Assembly (NCBI RefSeq): GCF_002556545.1
Contig: NZ_CP022685.1
Span: forward strand, 2,604,001 to 2,668,000
Length of the DNA: 64,000 bases
Reading direction: 5' to 3'
DNA from: Streptomyces formicae
GTDB taxonomy: Bacteria > Actinomycetota > Actinomycetes > Streptomycetales > Streptomycetaceae
Of this stretch, positions 41,902 to 54,056 are shown in pieces. Numbering within the stretch: the first letter of the stretch is position 1; every line of letters starts with the position of its first letter. Position numbers and translations under genes: made by a program. Below the pieces are notes generated by a model, which saw only the letters and a list, made by a program, of their open reading frames with translations, did no database searches and was not told where the DNA came from.

Positions 41902-43532
41902 GCGGTGCCCGTCAGGCGTACGGCGAGAAGAGCGATGTCGTCCTCCCTGTCGTGCCCGAAGCAGGCGAGCAGGGTGTCGCACAGGGCGGTGACGCCCGGG
42001 GGCACGTCGGCCGCGGCGGCGCGCAGGTGCTCCATGGAGACGGCGAGGTCCGTGCCCCGGGTCTCGATGAGGCCGTCGGTGACCATGAGGAGCCGGTCGG
42101 TGGGGCGCAGCACCGTCTCCGTGGGGTCGGGGCGGCCGAGGCCGAGGCCGAGCAGCGGGCCCCTGGCTTCGAGGTAGTGGGCGGTGCCGTCCTCGCCGAC
42201 GACGAGCGGCGGGATGTGTCCGGCGTTGGCGACGCGGGTGCGTCCCGTCTCCGGCTCGACGAGCGCGAGGCACAGGGTGGCCGTCCGCTCGGGGTGGTAG
42301 CGCTGCAACATGGTGTCGAGCCGGTGGGCGAGCGAGGCCGGGTCGGGGTCCTCGACGCAGTAGGCGCGCAGCGCGTGCCGGATCTCGACCATCACGGTGG
42401 CGGCGTCCAGGGAGTGCCCCACGACGTCGCCGATGGCGGTGAGCAGGCCCTGCGAGGTGTGCAGCGCGGCGTAGAAGTCGCCGCCGATCTCCGTGTCGCG
42501 GGAGGCCGGTTCGTAGCGGACGACGACCTCCGTGCCCGGCACCTGCGGGACGTGCGTCGGCAGGAAGCTGCGCTGGAGGGTCAGGGCGATGTGGCGTTCC
42601 ACTTCGTACATGAGCAGTCGCTCCGCGGCGAGCGCGGTGGCGTGGGCGAGGCGCCCCACGAGACGCCCGGTGTCGGGGGAGATTCCTTGGGCGTACGCGG
42701 GGACGGCGAGGCAGACGGGCTCGCAGCCCTCGCGGGCGCGGGCGAGCGCGAGCCGGGCGCCGTCCTGCGGTCCTGTGCCGCCGGGCCCTTCGGCGTGGAA
42801 GAAGCCGGGCGGCCAGAGCGGGGCGGGCACGACGGTGGTGCGCACGCCCGTCCTGCCCGCCATGACGCGCCGGGCCAGGCGGGCCACCGCGTCGTGCGCG
42901 CCTTCGTCGGGCAGGGACACGGTGGACCTGCGCAGCGAAAGGCCGCGGTACAGGATGCCGTCCTCGCCGAGGACGAAGGCGGCGGCGGGGCACCGGGTGA
43001 TGCGTGCCGTGCCGACGGCGGCGGCCTCGGCGAGTTCGGTCGGACAGCGGGCCGACTGCACGTGGAGGATGGTCTCGGCGAGCTGGGTGAGGTGCCCGGC
43101 GTGCGCCTCGGCGTCGCTGCGGTGCCGGGCGCCGCGGGCCGCGGCGCGCACGACGGCCTGGATCTCCTCCGGTTCGGCGGGCACCGTCAGATAGGCCTCG
43201 CCGCCCGCGTCGAGGCCGCGGCACCGGTCGGCGGGGGCGATCTGGGCGGCCGAGAAGTGCACGACGGGCAGCGCCGCCATCAGCGGTGACTGTTTCATGC
43301 GGCGGCACAGCTCGAAGCCGTTCATGTCGGGGAGCCCGACGTCGACGAGGGCCACGTCGGGCAGCTCGCCCGCGCGCTGGCGCACGTCGAGTTCGACCAG
43401 GGCCTCGCCCGCGCTCGCGACGAGCACGACGCGGTGGCCGTCCCTGCGCAGCACAGCGCCGAGGGCATATCGGCTGGCGGCGACGTCGTCGACCACCAGG
43501 ATCATGGTGTCTGCCTTGCCGTTGACGCTCAC
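41898..43532 (-). CDS. Receiver-GAF-PP2C (SpoIIE-type) serine phosphatase
   Basis: A 544-aa signalling protein. Residues 1-130 are a response-regulator receiver with DD near residue 15 and the phospho-acceptor Asp in VALVDVGLPDMNGF. Residues about 150-330 are a GAF-like sensor. Residues about 335-544 are a SpoIIE/RsbU PP2C domain with RDTEIGGDFYAAL, AIGDVVGHSLDAA, NAGHIPPLVV, and MVTDGLIETRG then HDREDDIALLAVR. It probably dephosphorylates an anti-sigma-antagonist in a SigB-like stress pathway; a partner is not present. GTG 43532. The gene converges on the GNAT gene with overlapping stops. Confidence 0.88.
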   Translation of the reverse strand: MSVNGKADTMILVVDDVAASRYALGAVLRRDGHRVVLVASAGEALVELDVRQRAGELPDVALVDVGLPDMNGFELCRRMKQSPLMAALPVVHFSAAQIAPADRCRGLDAGGEAYLTVPAEPEEIQAVVRAAARGARHRSDAEAHAGHLTQLAETILHVQSARCPTELAEAAAVGTARITRCPAAAFVLGEDGILYRGLSLRRSTVSLPDEGAHDAVARLARRVMAGRTGVRTTVVPAPLWPPGFFHAEGPGGTGPQDGARLALARAREGCEPVCLAVPAYAQGISPDTGRLVGRLAHATALAAERLLMYEVERHIALTLQRSFLPTHVPQVPGTEVVVRYEPASRDTEIGGDFYAALHTSQGLLTAIGDVVGHSLDAATVMVEIRHALRAYCVEDPDPASLAHRLDTMLQRYHPERTATLCLALVEPETGRTRVANAGHIPPLVVGEDGTAHYLEARGPLLGLGLGRPDPTETVLRPTDRLLMVTDGLIETRGTDLAVSMEHLRAAAADVPPGVTALCDTLLACFGHDREDDIALLAVRLTGTA

Positions 43533-43594
43533 GCGGGGCCTCTTTGGGGGTGTGGGGCAGACCCCCCGCGGGCCTGCCCGACCAAGTTAGCGCC

Positions 43595-46315
<2,721 letters not shown>

Positions 46316-46341
46316 GACCGGGGAACGTACCGCCAAGTTCC

Positions 46342-46365
46342 CCTTGCAGCAAGACCTTGCAAGAA
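46342..46365 (+). promoter_or_regulatory. Candidate MalR/LacI operator in the pullulanase-amylase divergent region
   Basis: CCTTGCAGCAAGACCTTGCAAGAA contains two CTTGCA half-sites and the 13-mer GCAAGACCTTGCA (46349-46361), which recurs upstream of malE (47965-47977). It lies in the 165-bp region between the divergent pullulanase and amylase genes, so one operator could serve both. Confidence 0.75.
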
Positions 46366-46480
46366 TTTCCAGTCGACGCATTGACTGGGCCCCGCCCGCC
46401 CCTCCACGCTCACCACGACACGCAACTCGGTCCGGACGGAACGACGTTGCCCCCCACCGTGAACGTGAAGGAGCCGCAGC

Positions 46481-47920
46481 ATGCCCACACCCCCACGACC
46501 GCGGCCACGACGGCGCGCCGCGAGACTGCTCGCGGCGGGCGCCCTGACCCTGGGTGGCCTCTCCGCCCTGCCCGCCACCCCCGCGACGGCGCGGGCCGCC
46601 GACACCGGCGTGCCCAACGGCGACACGATCGCCAACCTCTGGGAGTGGAACTGGAAGTCGGTCGCCGCCGAGTGCACCGACGTCCTCGACCCGGCGGGCT
46701 ACGGCGCCGTCCAGGTCGCGCCGCCCGCCGAGTCCCTGAAGGCCGCAGGGCTCAACTGGTGGGACGTGTACCAGCCCTACTCGTACGGCCTGAACAGCCG
46801 GTTCGGTACGGAGCGGCAGTTCAGGGACATGGTCGCCACCTGCCACGGCGCGGGCGTCAAGGTCTACGTCGACGCGGTGATCAATCACACCTCCGCGCAG
46901 CCGGGGACCGGGTACGGCGGCACGAAGATCTCCAACAAGTACGACACCCCCGACTGGGATCCGGGCGACTACCACCAGGGCGACGACTGCGAGGACGAGG
47001 ACCTCACGATCGACGACTGGTCGAACCTGAGCGAGGTCCAGAACTGCGAACTGCTGGGCCTGCCCGACCTGGAGACCGAGGAGGAGAACGTCCGCAAGGG
47101 CATCGCGGGCTATCTGAACAAGCTCACCGGCATCGGCGTCGACGGCTATCGCGTCGACGCCGCCAAGCACATCCCCGCGGCCGATCTCGCCGCGATCGAG
47201 GGCTACTTGGAGCCCACCTCCTCGGGCGCGAAGCCGTACGTCTTCCAGGAGGTCTACCCGGGCGCGACCCCCACCCCCGGCGACTACTACGGCACGGGTG
47301 ACGTCCTGGACTTCACGTACGCGAGCAAGCTGAAGGACCAGTTCAGGGGCGACATCTCCAACCTGGAGACGTTCGGCGAGAGTTGGGGCTTCGTGCCCGC
47401 CGACAAGTCGGCGACCTTCGTGACCAATCACGACACCGACCGCAACGGCTACACCCTGGGCCTGAAGGACGGCGCCGTCACCCGGCTCGCCAACATCTTC
47501 CAGCTGGGCCGCGGCTACGGCACCCCGTCCGTCTACGCCAGCTTCACCTGGTCGGACTCCGACGGCGCGCCGCCGAACGCGGACGGCTTCGTCACCGACA
47601 CGGACTGCTCGGGCGGCTGGACCTGCCTGGACCGGGACGCCGGGGTCAAGGGTGCGGTGGCCTTCCACAACGCCACCGACGGCGCGAGCTACACGAACTT
47701 CCAGGCCAAGTCGTCCGACGTCATCGGCTTCAGCAGGGGCGACAAGGGCTTCATGGCGCTCAACAACACGTCCGCCGACGCCACGTACACCTTCGCGACG
47801 AACCTCGCGGACGGGACGTACGAGAACGTCATCGACGGCGGCGCGAGCAGCGTGACGGTCTCCGGCGGATCGGCCGAGATCACCGTTCCCGCGATGGGCG
47901 CGGTGGCGATCCACCGCTAG
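46481..47920 (+). CDS. aml: Secreted alpha-amylase (GH13)
   Basis: A 479-aa extracellular alpha-amylase hydrolysing internal alpha-1,4 bonds of starch. The basic RRRAARLLAAGA signal ends at ATARA (about residue 39). The mature enzyme starts ADTGVPNGDTIANLWEWNW. GH13 regions I-IV are DAVINHT, GYRVDAAKH (nucleophile Asp), FQEVYPG (acid Glu) and VTNHDTDRN. The C-terminal beta domain ends VPAMGAVAIHR. AAGGAGCC precedes ATG 46481. A CTTGCA-type operator lies upstream. It provides maltodextrins for MalEFG. Confidence 0.95.
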   Translation: MPTPPRPRPRRRAARLLAAGALTLGGLSALPATPATARAADTGVPNGDTIANLWEWNWKSVAAECTDVLDPAGYGAVQVAPPAESLKAAGLNWWDVYQPYSYGLNSRFGTERQFRDMVATCHGAGVKVYVDAVINHTSAQPGTGYGGTKISNKYDTPDWDPGDYHQGDDCEDEDLTIDDWSNLSEVQNCELLGLPDLETEEENVRKGIAGYLNKLTGIGVDGYRVDAAKHIPAADLAAIEGYLEPTSSGAKPYVFQEVYPGATPTPGDYYGTGDVLDFTYASKLKDQFRGDISNLETFGESWGFVPADKSATFVTNHDTDRNGYTLGLKDGAVTRLANIFQLGRGYGTPSVYASFTWSDSDGAPPNADGFVTDTDCSGGWTCLDRDAGVKGAVAFHNATDGASYTNFQAKSSDVIGFSRGDKGFMALNNTSADATYTFATNLADGTYENVIDGGASSVTVSGGSAEITVPAMGAVAIHR

Positions 47921-47947
47921 AAGCCGCGCGGGAGTCGCACAGAAAGT

Positions 47948-47981
47948 GTCCTGCAAGGTCTTTCGCAAGACCTTGCAGGAC
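47948..47981 (+). promoter_or_regulatory. Candidate MalR operator upstream of malE (15-bp palindrome)
   Basis: Arms GTCCTGCAAGGTCTT (47948-47962) and AAGACCTTGCAGGAC (47967-47981) with a 4-nt centre form a perfect inverted repeat. It holds CCTTGCAGG and its complement and shares 13 bp with the amylase operator. It lies about 75 bp before malE and 27 bp after the amylase stop. No T-run follows, so an operator is more likely than a terminator. Confidence 0.78.
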
Positions 47982-48055
47982 TGTTAACTTCCCTCCAGCC
48001 CGGCGGCCGTCGAAGGGACGGACGGCACAGCGGGTCCATCCCTCAGGAGTTCACT

Positions 48056-49351
48056 ATGCGACGTGGCATATCGATCGCCGCCGCGGTCTGCGCCCTTGCG
48101 CTCACCGCCACCGCCTGCGGCGACGACGGTGACGACGGCTCGACCGGCAAGGCGAAGGACGCCAAGGACATCTCCGGCTCCCTCACCTACTGGGACACCT
48201 CGGACGCCACGACCGAGGCGCCGGTCTACAAGCAGCTGATCAAGGACTTCGAGAAGAAGTACCCGAAGATCAAGGTCGACTACGAGAACGTCGAGTTCGC
48301 GTCGATCGAGCAGAAGTTCAAGTCCGCGGCCAAGACCGGCAAGGGCGCCCCCGACGTGATGCGCGCCGACGTCGGCCTGATCCCCGAGTACGCCTCGCTG
48401 CACTACATCGCCCCGCTGGACGGCACCCTCGCCCTCAAGGGCGGCACGGACGACTTCACCGAAGGACCGCTGAACACCACGAAGTACCAGGGCAAGACGT
48501 ACGGCGTCCCCTCGGTGACCGACACCCTCGGGATCCTCTACAACAAGAAGCTCTTCAAGAAGGCGGGCATCGAGAAGGCGCCCACCACCTGGGACGAGTT
48601 CATCGAGACGGCGAAGACCATCAAGAAGAAGACCGGCGTCGAGGGCACCTACCTCAACCCCGACTCCTACTTCCTGCTGCCCTTCCTCTACGGCGAGGGC
48701 ACCGACCTCGCCGACACGAAGACCAAGAAGATCACGATCAACTCGCCGGAGGCCGTCAAGGCCGTCACCACGGCGAAGAAGGTCTACGACCAGGCGTCCG
48801 CGAAGGTCGACTTCGCCAACTCCTACGACAACATGCAGACCTCGTTCAAGAACGGCGAGGTCGCCATGCTGGTCCAGGGCCCCTGGTCGGTCACCGACGA
48901 CCTCTCCGGCAAGGCGTTCAAGGGCGACGAGTCCAACCTGGGCTTCGCCCCGGTCCCCGCGGGCTCCACGGGCAAGCCGCAGGCCCCCACCGGCGGCCAC
49001 GACCTCACCGTCTACCAGGGCTCGAAGAACCTGGACGCCGCCTACCTCTTCACCCAGTTCATGACCTCGTCGACGAGCCAGCAGAAGGTCGCCGAGGAGA
49101 CCGCGACGCTGCCGACCCGCGAGTCCGCGTACACCCCCGAGGTCACCAAGGACGCCCGCATCAAGGGCTTCCACCCGATCATGAAGACCGCCCGGCCCCG
49201 CGTCGCGCTGCCCCAGGTCGGCAGCCTCTTCACGCCGCTGGTGCAGCAGTACACGAAGATCCTCCAGGGTGACGTCTCCGTGAAGTCCGGCCTGGACGCG
49301 GCCGCCAAGGACTTCAAGAAGCTGCTGCCCGGCTACACCATCGGCAGCTGA
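48056..49351 (+). CDS. malE: Maltose/maltodextrin ABC transporter substrate-binding lipoprotein
   Basis: A 431-aa solute-binding lipoprotein. The signal MRRGISIAAAVCALALTATA ends in the lipobox TAC with the lipidated Cys near residue 21. The protein has type I sugar-binding features: SLTYWDTSDATTEAPVYKQL, KGAPDVMRADVGLIPEYASL, TYGVPSVTDTLGILYNKKLF, and NGEVAMLVQGPWSVTD. It captures maltose or maltodextrins at the membrane for MalF-MalG. CAGGAGTT precedes ATG 48056. malF starts 12 bp downstream, and the palindrome upstream indicates MalR control. The ATPase (MsiK) must be encoded elsewhere, as is usual. Confidence 0.92.
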   Translation: MRRGISIAAAVCALALTATACGDDGDDGSTGKAKDAKDISGSLTYWDTSDATTEAPVYKQLIKDFEKKYPKIKVDYENVEFASIEQKFKSAAKTGKGAPDVMRADVGLIPEYASLHYIAPLDGTLALKGGTDDFTEGPLNTTKYQGKTYGVPSVTDTLGILYNKKLFKKAGIEKAPTTWDEFIETAKTIKKKTGVEGTYLNPDSYFLLPFLYGEGTDLADTKTKKITINSPEAVKAVTTAKKVYDQASAKVDFANSYDNMQTSFKNGEVAMLVQGPWSVTDDLSGKAFKGDESNLGFAPVPAGSTGKPQAPTGGHDLTVYQGSKNLDAAYLFTQFMTSSTSQQKVAEETATLPTRESAYTPEVTKDARIKGFHPIMKTARPRVALPQVGSLFTPLVQQYTKILQGDVSVKSGLDAAAKDFKKLLPGYTIGS

Positions 49352-49362
49352 GGCAGACTCAC

Positions 49363-50292
49363 GTGATCACCGCACTTCGCCGCTCCTGGCAGAAGCACTG
49401 GTACGCCTGGGCGATGGTGGCGCCGGTCGCCATCGTCCTGGCCGTCCTGGTCCTCTATCCGCTGGGCTACGGCTTCTACCTCTCGCTCACCGACGCCAAC
49501 GAGGCGAACGTGGCGCGGGACATCGGGGCCTTCCACGCCCCCGCCACGTACAAGATGGTCTGGTTCGACAACTACTGGTCGGTCCTCTCCGGCGCGGACG
49601 GCGACTTCTACCCGCGCCTGATCTGGACGGTCATCTGGACCTTGTCCTGCGTCGTCCTGCACATCGCGATCGGCATGGGCCTCGCGCTCCTGCTCAACCG
49701 CAGGATGCGCGCCAAGCTGCTCTACCGCGCCCTGCTCATCCTGCCGTGGGCGGTGCCCGCCTTCGTCGGCGTCTTCGCCTGGCGATTGATGCTCAACTCG
49801 CAGTACGGCGTCTTCAACGACATGATCACGGCGGTCGGCCTGCCCGCCCAGAACTGGCTGGCGACCCCGTTCGCCCAGAAGACCGCCGTCATCATGGTGA
49901 ACGTCTGGATCGGCGTCCCCTTCAACATGGTGGCGCTGCTCGGCGGACTCCAGTCCATCCCCAAGGAGCTGTACGAGGCCGCCGAGATGGACGGCGCGTC
50001 CCCCTGGCAGCGGTTCGTGAACATCACGCTGCCCGGACTACGCCCGGTGACCAACACCGTGGTCCTGCTCGGCTGCATCTGGACGTTCAACATGTTCGCG
50101 GTGATCTACCTCCTGCTCGGCCAGAACACGACCGGTGAGGCGGACATCCTCGTGACCTTCGCCTTCCGCAAGGCGTTCACCGGAGTGTCCGACTACTCCG
50201 GCGCGGCCACCTACGGAATCGTGATCCTCGCCCTCCTCCTCGCCTTCTCGACCTTCTACCGCCGCCGCCAGCTCAAGACCGAGCAGGCGTGA
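49363..50292 (+). CDS. malF: Maltose ABC transporter permease MalF
   Basis: A 309-aa permease starting at GTG 49363. It has six helices: the first is YAWAMVAPVAIVLAVLVLYP, and others include YRALLILPWAVPAFVGVFAW. The cytoplasmic ATPase-contact (EAA) loop is EAAEMDGASPWQRFVNITLPGLRP. It is translationally coupled to malG by overlap at the stop. Confidence 0.93.
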   Translation: MITALRRSWQKHWYAWAMVAPVAIVLAVLVLYPLGYGFYLSLTDANEANVARDIGAFHAPATYKMVWFDNYWSVLSGADGDFYPRLIWTVIWTLSCVVLHIAIGMGLALLLNRRMRAKLLYRALLILPWAVPAFVGVFAWRLMLNSQYGVFNDMITAVGLPAQNWLATPFAQKTAVIMVNVWIGVPFNMVALLGGLQSIPKELYEAAEMDGASPWQRFVNITLPGLRPVTNTVVLLGCIWTFNMFAVIYLLLGQNTTGEADILVTFAFRKAFTGVSDYSGAATYGIVILALLLAFSTFYRRRQLKTEQA

Positions 50293-50306
50293 GGGGGCCC
50301 GTCACC

Positions 50307-51215
50307 ATGACCTCAGCAACCACCCACTCCCCCGCCTCCGTCGCGGCCCCGGCAAAGACCGCCGCGCCGCGCGCCAAGAAGGTCCGCGGCCGCGAGGAGC
50401 GCTCCACGCTCGCCTCGGTGGCGCTGCACGGCACGCTGATCCTGGCGAGCCTGGTCGCCGCGTTCCCCGTCGTCTGGATCGTCTTCATCTCGCTCGGCCC
50501 CAAGACCGCCTGGCAGAGCCCCGGCGAGGTGCTGAGCAACCTCAGCCTCGACAACTACGCCAAGGTCCTCACCGACACCGACTTCCCGCAGTGGTTCGGC
50601 GCCTCGGTGATCGTCGCGGGCGGCACCACCCTGCTCGGCGTGTTCCTCGCGGCGAGCGCGGGCTACGCCGTGTCCCGGATGCGGTTCCCCGGGCACAAGC
50701 AGCTGATGTGGTCCTTCCTGGTCACGCAGATGTTCCCGATGGCCGTCCTGATCGTGCCGCTGTACGAACTCCTGGCGCGCTTCGACCTGATCGACAACTA
50801 CCTGGGGCTCATCCTCACCTACGCGACGACGGCGGTGCCCTTCTGCGCGTGGATGATGAAGGGCTACTTCGACACCATCCCGCACGAGATCGACGAGGCG
50901 GGACGGGTCGACGGCCTCACCCCGTTCGGCACGTTCTGGCGGCTCATCGTGCCGCTGGCCAAGCCCGGCCTCGCGGTCACCGCGTTCTACAGCTTCCTCA
51001 CCGCGTGGGGCGAGGTCGCCTACGCCTCGCAGTTCATGGGCGCCGACCACTACACCCTGGCCGTCGGCATCCGCACCTTCGCCACCGAGTCCCGCGCGGA
51101 CTGGGCCATGATGACCGCCGCCTCGGTGCTCATCCTGATCCCGGCGACGCTCGTCTTCCTCCTGGTCCAGCGCAACCTGGTGTCGGGCCTCACGGCCGGC
51201 GGCACCAAATCCTGA
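50307..51215 (+). CDS. malG: Maltose ABC transporter permease MalG
   Basis: A 302-aa permease starting at ATG 50307 after GAGGGGG; an in-frame GTG at 50289, overlapping the malF stop as GTGA, would add six residues. The first helix is LHGTLILASLVAAFPVVWIVF. The EAA-loop is EIDEAGRVDGLTPFGTFWRLIVPLAKPG. Together with MalE and MalF it forms the importer; alpha-glucosidase follows 45 bp downstream. Confidence 0.92.
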   Translation: MTSATTHSPASVAAPAKTAAPRAKKVRGREERSTLASVALHGTLILASLVAAFPVVWIVFISLGPKTAWQSPGEVLSNLSLDNYAKVLTDTDFPQWFGASVIVAGGTTLLGVFLAASAGYAVSRMRFPGHKQLMWSFLVTQMFPMAVLIVPLYELLARFDLIDNYLGLILTYATTAVPFCAWMMKGYFDTIPHEIDEAGRVDGLTPFGTFWRLIVPLAKPGLAVTAFYSFLTAWGEVAYASQFMGADHYTLAVGIRTFATESRADWAMMTAASVLILIPATLVFLLVQRNLVSGLTAGGTKS

Positions 51216-51259
51216 CACCTCATCAGCTCCGGTAACTCCCCGCACTCCTAAGGGACTTC

Positions 51260-52900
51260 ATGACCCAGCACGTCACCGCCGCGCCCGCCACCGCCGACTC
51301 CGCGCCCGTCCGCGAGTGGTGGCGCGACGCGGTCATCTACCAGGTCTACCCGCGCAGCTTCGCCGACGGGAACGGCGACGGCATGGGCGACCTGCCCGGC
51401 ATCACCGCCCGCCTGCCCCACCTGCGCGACCTGGGTGTCGACGCCGTCTGGCTCTCCCCCTTCTACGCCTCGCCGCAGGCCGACGCCGGATACGACGTGG
51501 CGGACTACCGCGCCGTCGACCCGATGTTCGGCACCCTCACCGACGCCGACGACCTGGTCCGCGAGGCGCACTCGCTCGGCCTGCGCGTCATCGTCGACGT
51601 CGTGCCCAACCACTGCTCGGACCAGCACGAGTGGTTCAAGCAGGCCCTGCGCGAGGGGCCCGGCTCACCGCTGCGCGACCGTTTCCACTTCCGCGCGGGC
51701 AAGGGCCAGGACGGCGAACTGCCGCCCAACGACTGGGAGTCCATCTTCGGCGGCCCCGCCTGGACCCGTGTCGAGGACGGCCAGTGGTACCTGCACCTCT
51801 TCGCCCCCGAGCAGCCCGACTTCAACTGGGAACACCCCGCCGTACACGACGAGTTCCGCTCCGTCCTGCGCTTCTGGCTCGACCTCGGCATCGACGGCTT
51901 CCGCATCGACGTGGCGCACGGCCTGGTCAAGGCCGCGGGTCTGCCCGACATCGGCCACGACGAGCAGGTCAGGCTGCTCGGCAACCAGGCCGTGCCGTAC
52001 TTCGACCAGGACGGCGTGCACGAGATCTACCGGGACTGGCGCGGGATCCTCGCGGAGTACGGCCCCGAGCGCATCGCCGTCGCCGAGGCGTGGACCCCCA
52101 CCGTCGAGCGCAGCGCCCTGTACCTGCGCCCCGACGAGCTGCACCAGGCGTTCAACTTCGAGTACCTGACCACCGACTGGGACGCCGCCGCGCTGCGCGC
52201 CGTCATCGACCGCTCCCTGGTCGCGATGAACGCCGTCGACGCGCCCGCGACCTGGGTGCTCTCCAACCACGACGTCGTACGCCACTCCACGCGCTTCGCC
52301 GCAGGGGACGAGGCGCGCGGCCTGCGCCGGGCCCGTGCGGCCACGCTGCTGATGCTGGCGCTGCCCGGCTCGGCCTACCTCTACCAGGGCGAGGAGCTCG
52401 GCCTGCCCGAGGTCACCGAGCTGCCGGACGAGGTGCGCCAGGACCCGGCGTTCTTCCGCTCCGCGGGGCAGGACGGCACGCGTGACGGGTGCCGGGTGCC
52501 GCTGCCGTGGTCCGGGGAGCGCGCGCCGTTCGGCTTCGGGCCCGCCGACGGAGGCCCGAGCTGGCTGCCGCAGCCCGCGAACTGGAAGGACCTGTCGGTG
52601 GCGGCGCAGACGGGCGACCCGGCGTCGACCCTGGAGTTCTACCGCGGCGCGCTCGCCGTGCGCCGCGAGCACCCGGCGCTCGGCGGGGGCCGTGACATCG
52701 AGTGGCTCGCGGCCCCCGAGGGCGTCCTCGCGTTCCGCCGCGCCACCGCGGCGGGTGCGTTCGTCTGCACGGTGAACCTCACCGGTTCCGAGGTCACGCT
52801 GCCCACCCCCGGCACCCTGCTCCTGGCGAGCGCGGACCTCGCGCCGGGCACCGCCGAGACCGTGCTCCCCGCCGATTCAACGGTCTGGTGGGCAGCCTGA
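51260..52900 (+). CDS. aglA: Alpha-glucosidase (GH13), cytoplasmic
   Basis: A 546-aa GH13 enzyme with no signal peptide, so it works on imported sugar. It starts EWWRDAVIYQVYPRSFADGN after an N-terminal extension and shows GH13 motifs VDVVPNHCS, GFRIDVAHG (nucleophile Asp), AVAEAWTP (acid Glu) and LSNHDVVRHSTR. AAGGGACTT precedes ATG 51260. It hydrolyses alpha-1,4 links of maltose and short maltodextrins to glucose. The LacI gene begins 1 bp after its stop, so malEFG-agl-malR behaves as one operon. Confidence 0.92.
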   Translation: MTQHVTAAPATADSAPVREWWRDAVIYQVYPRSFADGNGDGMGDLPGITARLPHLRDLGVDAVWLSPFYASPQADAGYDVADYRAVDPMFGTLTDADDLVREAHSLGLRVIVDVVPNHCSDQHEWFKQALREGPGSPLRDRFHFRAGKGQDGELPPNDWESIFGGPAWTRVEDGQWYLHLFAPEQPDFNWEHPAVHDEFRSVLRFWLDLGIDGFRIDVAHGLVKAAGLPDIGHDEQVRLLGNQAVPYFDQDGVHEIYRDWRGILAEYGPERIAVAEAWTPTVERSALYLRPDELHQAFNFEYLTTDWDAAALRAVIDRSLVAMNAVDAPATWVLSNHDVVRHSTRFAAGDEARGLRRARAATLLMLALPGSAYLYQGEELGLPEVTELPDEVRQDPAFFRSAGQDGTRDGCRVPLPWSGERAPFGFGPADGGPSWLPQPANWKDLSVAAQTGDPASTLEFYRGALAVRREHPALGGGRDIEWLAAPEGVLAFRRATAAGAFVCTVNLTGSEVTLPTPGTLLLASADLAPGTAETVLPADSTVWWAA

Positions 52901-52901
52901 G

Positions 52902-53951
52902 ATGCGACCGGTACAGTCCAATCCTGTGACCGCACGGCTAGCCGACATCGCAGCCCAGGCGGGGGTCAGCGAAGCGACGGTCAGCCGCGTGCTCAACGGC
53001 AAGCCGGGCGTCGCCGCGGCCACCCGTCAGTCCGTGCTCGCCGCACTCGACGTGCTCGGCTACGAGCGCCCCGTCCGGCTCCGCCAGCGCAGCGCGGGCC
53101 TGGTCGGACTGATCACGCCGGAGCTGGAGAACCCGATATTCCCCGCGCTCGCGCAGGTCATCGGACAGGCGCTTACCCGGCAGGGGTATACGCCGGTGCT
53201 CGCGACCCAGACCCCGGGCGGCTCCACCGAGGACGAGCTGACCGAGATGCTGGTGGACCGCGGGGTCTCCGGGATCATCTTCGTCTCGGGGCTGCACGCG
53301 GACACCTCGGCCGACATGCAGCGCTACGAACAGCTGCGGGCCCAGGGCGTGCCCTTCGTCCTGGTCGACGGCTTCTCGCCCAAGGTGCAGGCGCCGTTCA
53401 TCTCGCCCGACGACCGCGCGGCGATGCGCCTCGCGGTCACCCACCTCGTCTCCCTCGGTCATACGCGCATCGGGCTCGCACTCGGCCCGAAGCGGTTCGT
53501 GCCCGTACAGCGAAAGATCGAGGGTTTCGTACGCACGATGCAGGACCAGCTCGCCCTCTCCCCCGACGAGATCGAGACCGATCTCGTGCAGCACTCCCTG
53601 TACACCCTGGAGGGCGGCCAGGCGGCGGCCGCGGCGCTGATGGACCGGGGCTGCACGGCGATCGCGTGCGCCAGCGACATGATGGCGCTCGGCGCGATAC
53701 GGGCGGCGCGCCAGCGCGGTCTGGAGGTGCCGGACGACGTCTCGGTGGTCGGCTTCGACGACTCGCCGCTGATCGCGTTCACCGATCCGCCCCTGACCAC
53801 GGTGCGCAAGCCGGTGCCCGCGATGGGTCAGGCCGCGGTCCGCACGCTCCTGGAGGAGATCGGCGGCACCCCCGCGCCGCACAGCGAATTCGTCTTCATG
53901 CCGGAGCTGGTCGTTCGCGGTTCAACCGCTTCGGCTCCCCGGCGCCCCTAG
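52902..53951 (+). CDS. malR: LacI-family repressor MalR
   Basis: A 349-aa LacI-type regulator. The N-terminal DNA-binding domain is VTARLADIAAQAGVSEATVS and RVLNGKPGVAAATRQSV. The hinge and sugar-binding domain show VGLITPELENPIFPALAQVIG, DRGVSGIIFVSGLHADTS, and VVGFDDSPLIAFTDPPLTTV with the effector-site pattern. It starts 1 bp after the alpha-glucosidase stop at ATG 52902 (GTG 52926 is an alternative). In S. coelicolor the gene is, from memory, divergent and upstream of malE; here it is last in the operon. The CTTGCA sites at 46342 and 47948 are its likely operators. Confidence 0.9.
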   Translation: MRPVQSNPVTARLADIAAQAGVSEATVSRVLNGKPGVAAATRQSVLAALDVLGYERPVRLRQRSAGLVGLITPELENPIFPALAQVIGQALTRQGYTPVLATQTPGGSTEDELTEMLVDRGVSGIIFVSGLHADTSADMQRYEQLRAQGVPFVLVDGFSPKVQAPFISPDDRAAMRLAVTHLVSLGHTRIGLALGPKRFVPVQRKIEGFVRTMQDQLALSPDEIETDLVQHSLYTLEGGQAAAAALMDRGCTAIACASDMMALGAIRAARQRGLEVPDDVSVVGFDDSPLIAFTDPPLTTVRKPVPAMGQAAVRTLLEEIGGTPAPHSEFVFMPELVVRGSTASAPRRP

Positions 53952-54056
53952 GGGCGTCCCGGGGCCCCGGCTCGTCCCTCGGGCGGAGAGAATGCGGTCC
54001 GAACCCGACCAGGGGATGATCGGTCGAAGGGCGGGGATCTGGCAGACTTTGCTCCT

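Noticed and set aside
46316..47968. Upstream extension of the pullulanase frame
   Set aside because: It crosses the amylase gene in antisense; the signal peptide at 46315 marks the true start.
47948..47981. Terminator of the amylase gene
   Set aside because: The stem is perfect but has no following T-run, and it shares a 13-mer with the amylase promoter region, so an operator is more likely; a dual role is not excluded.
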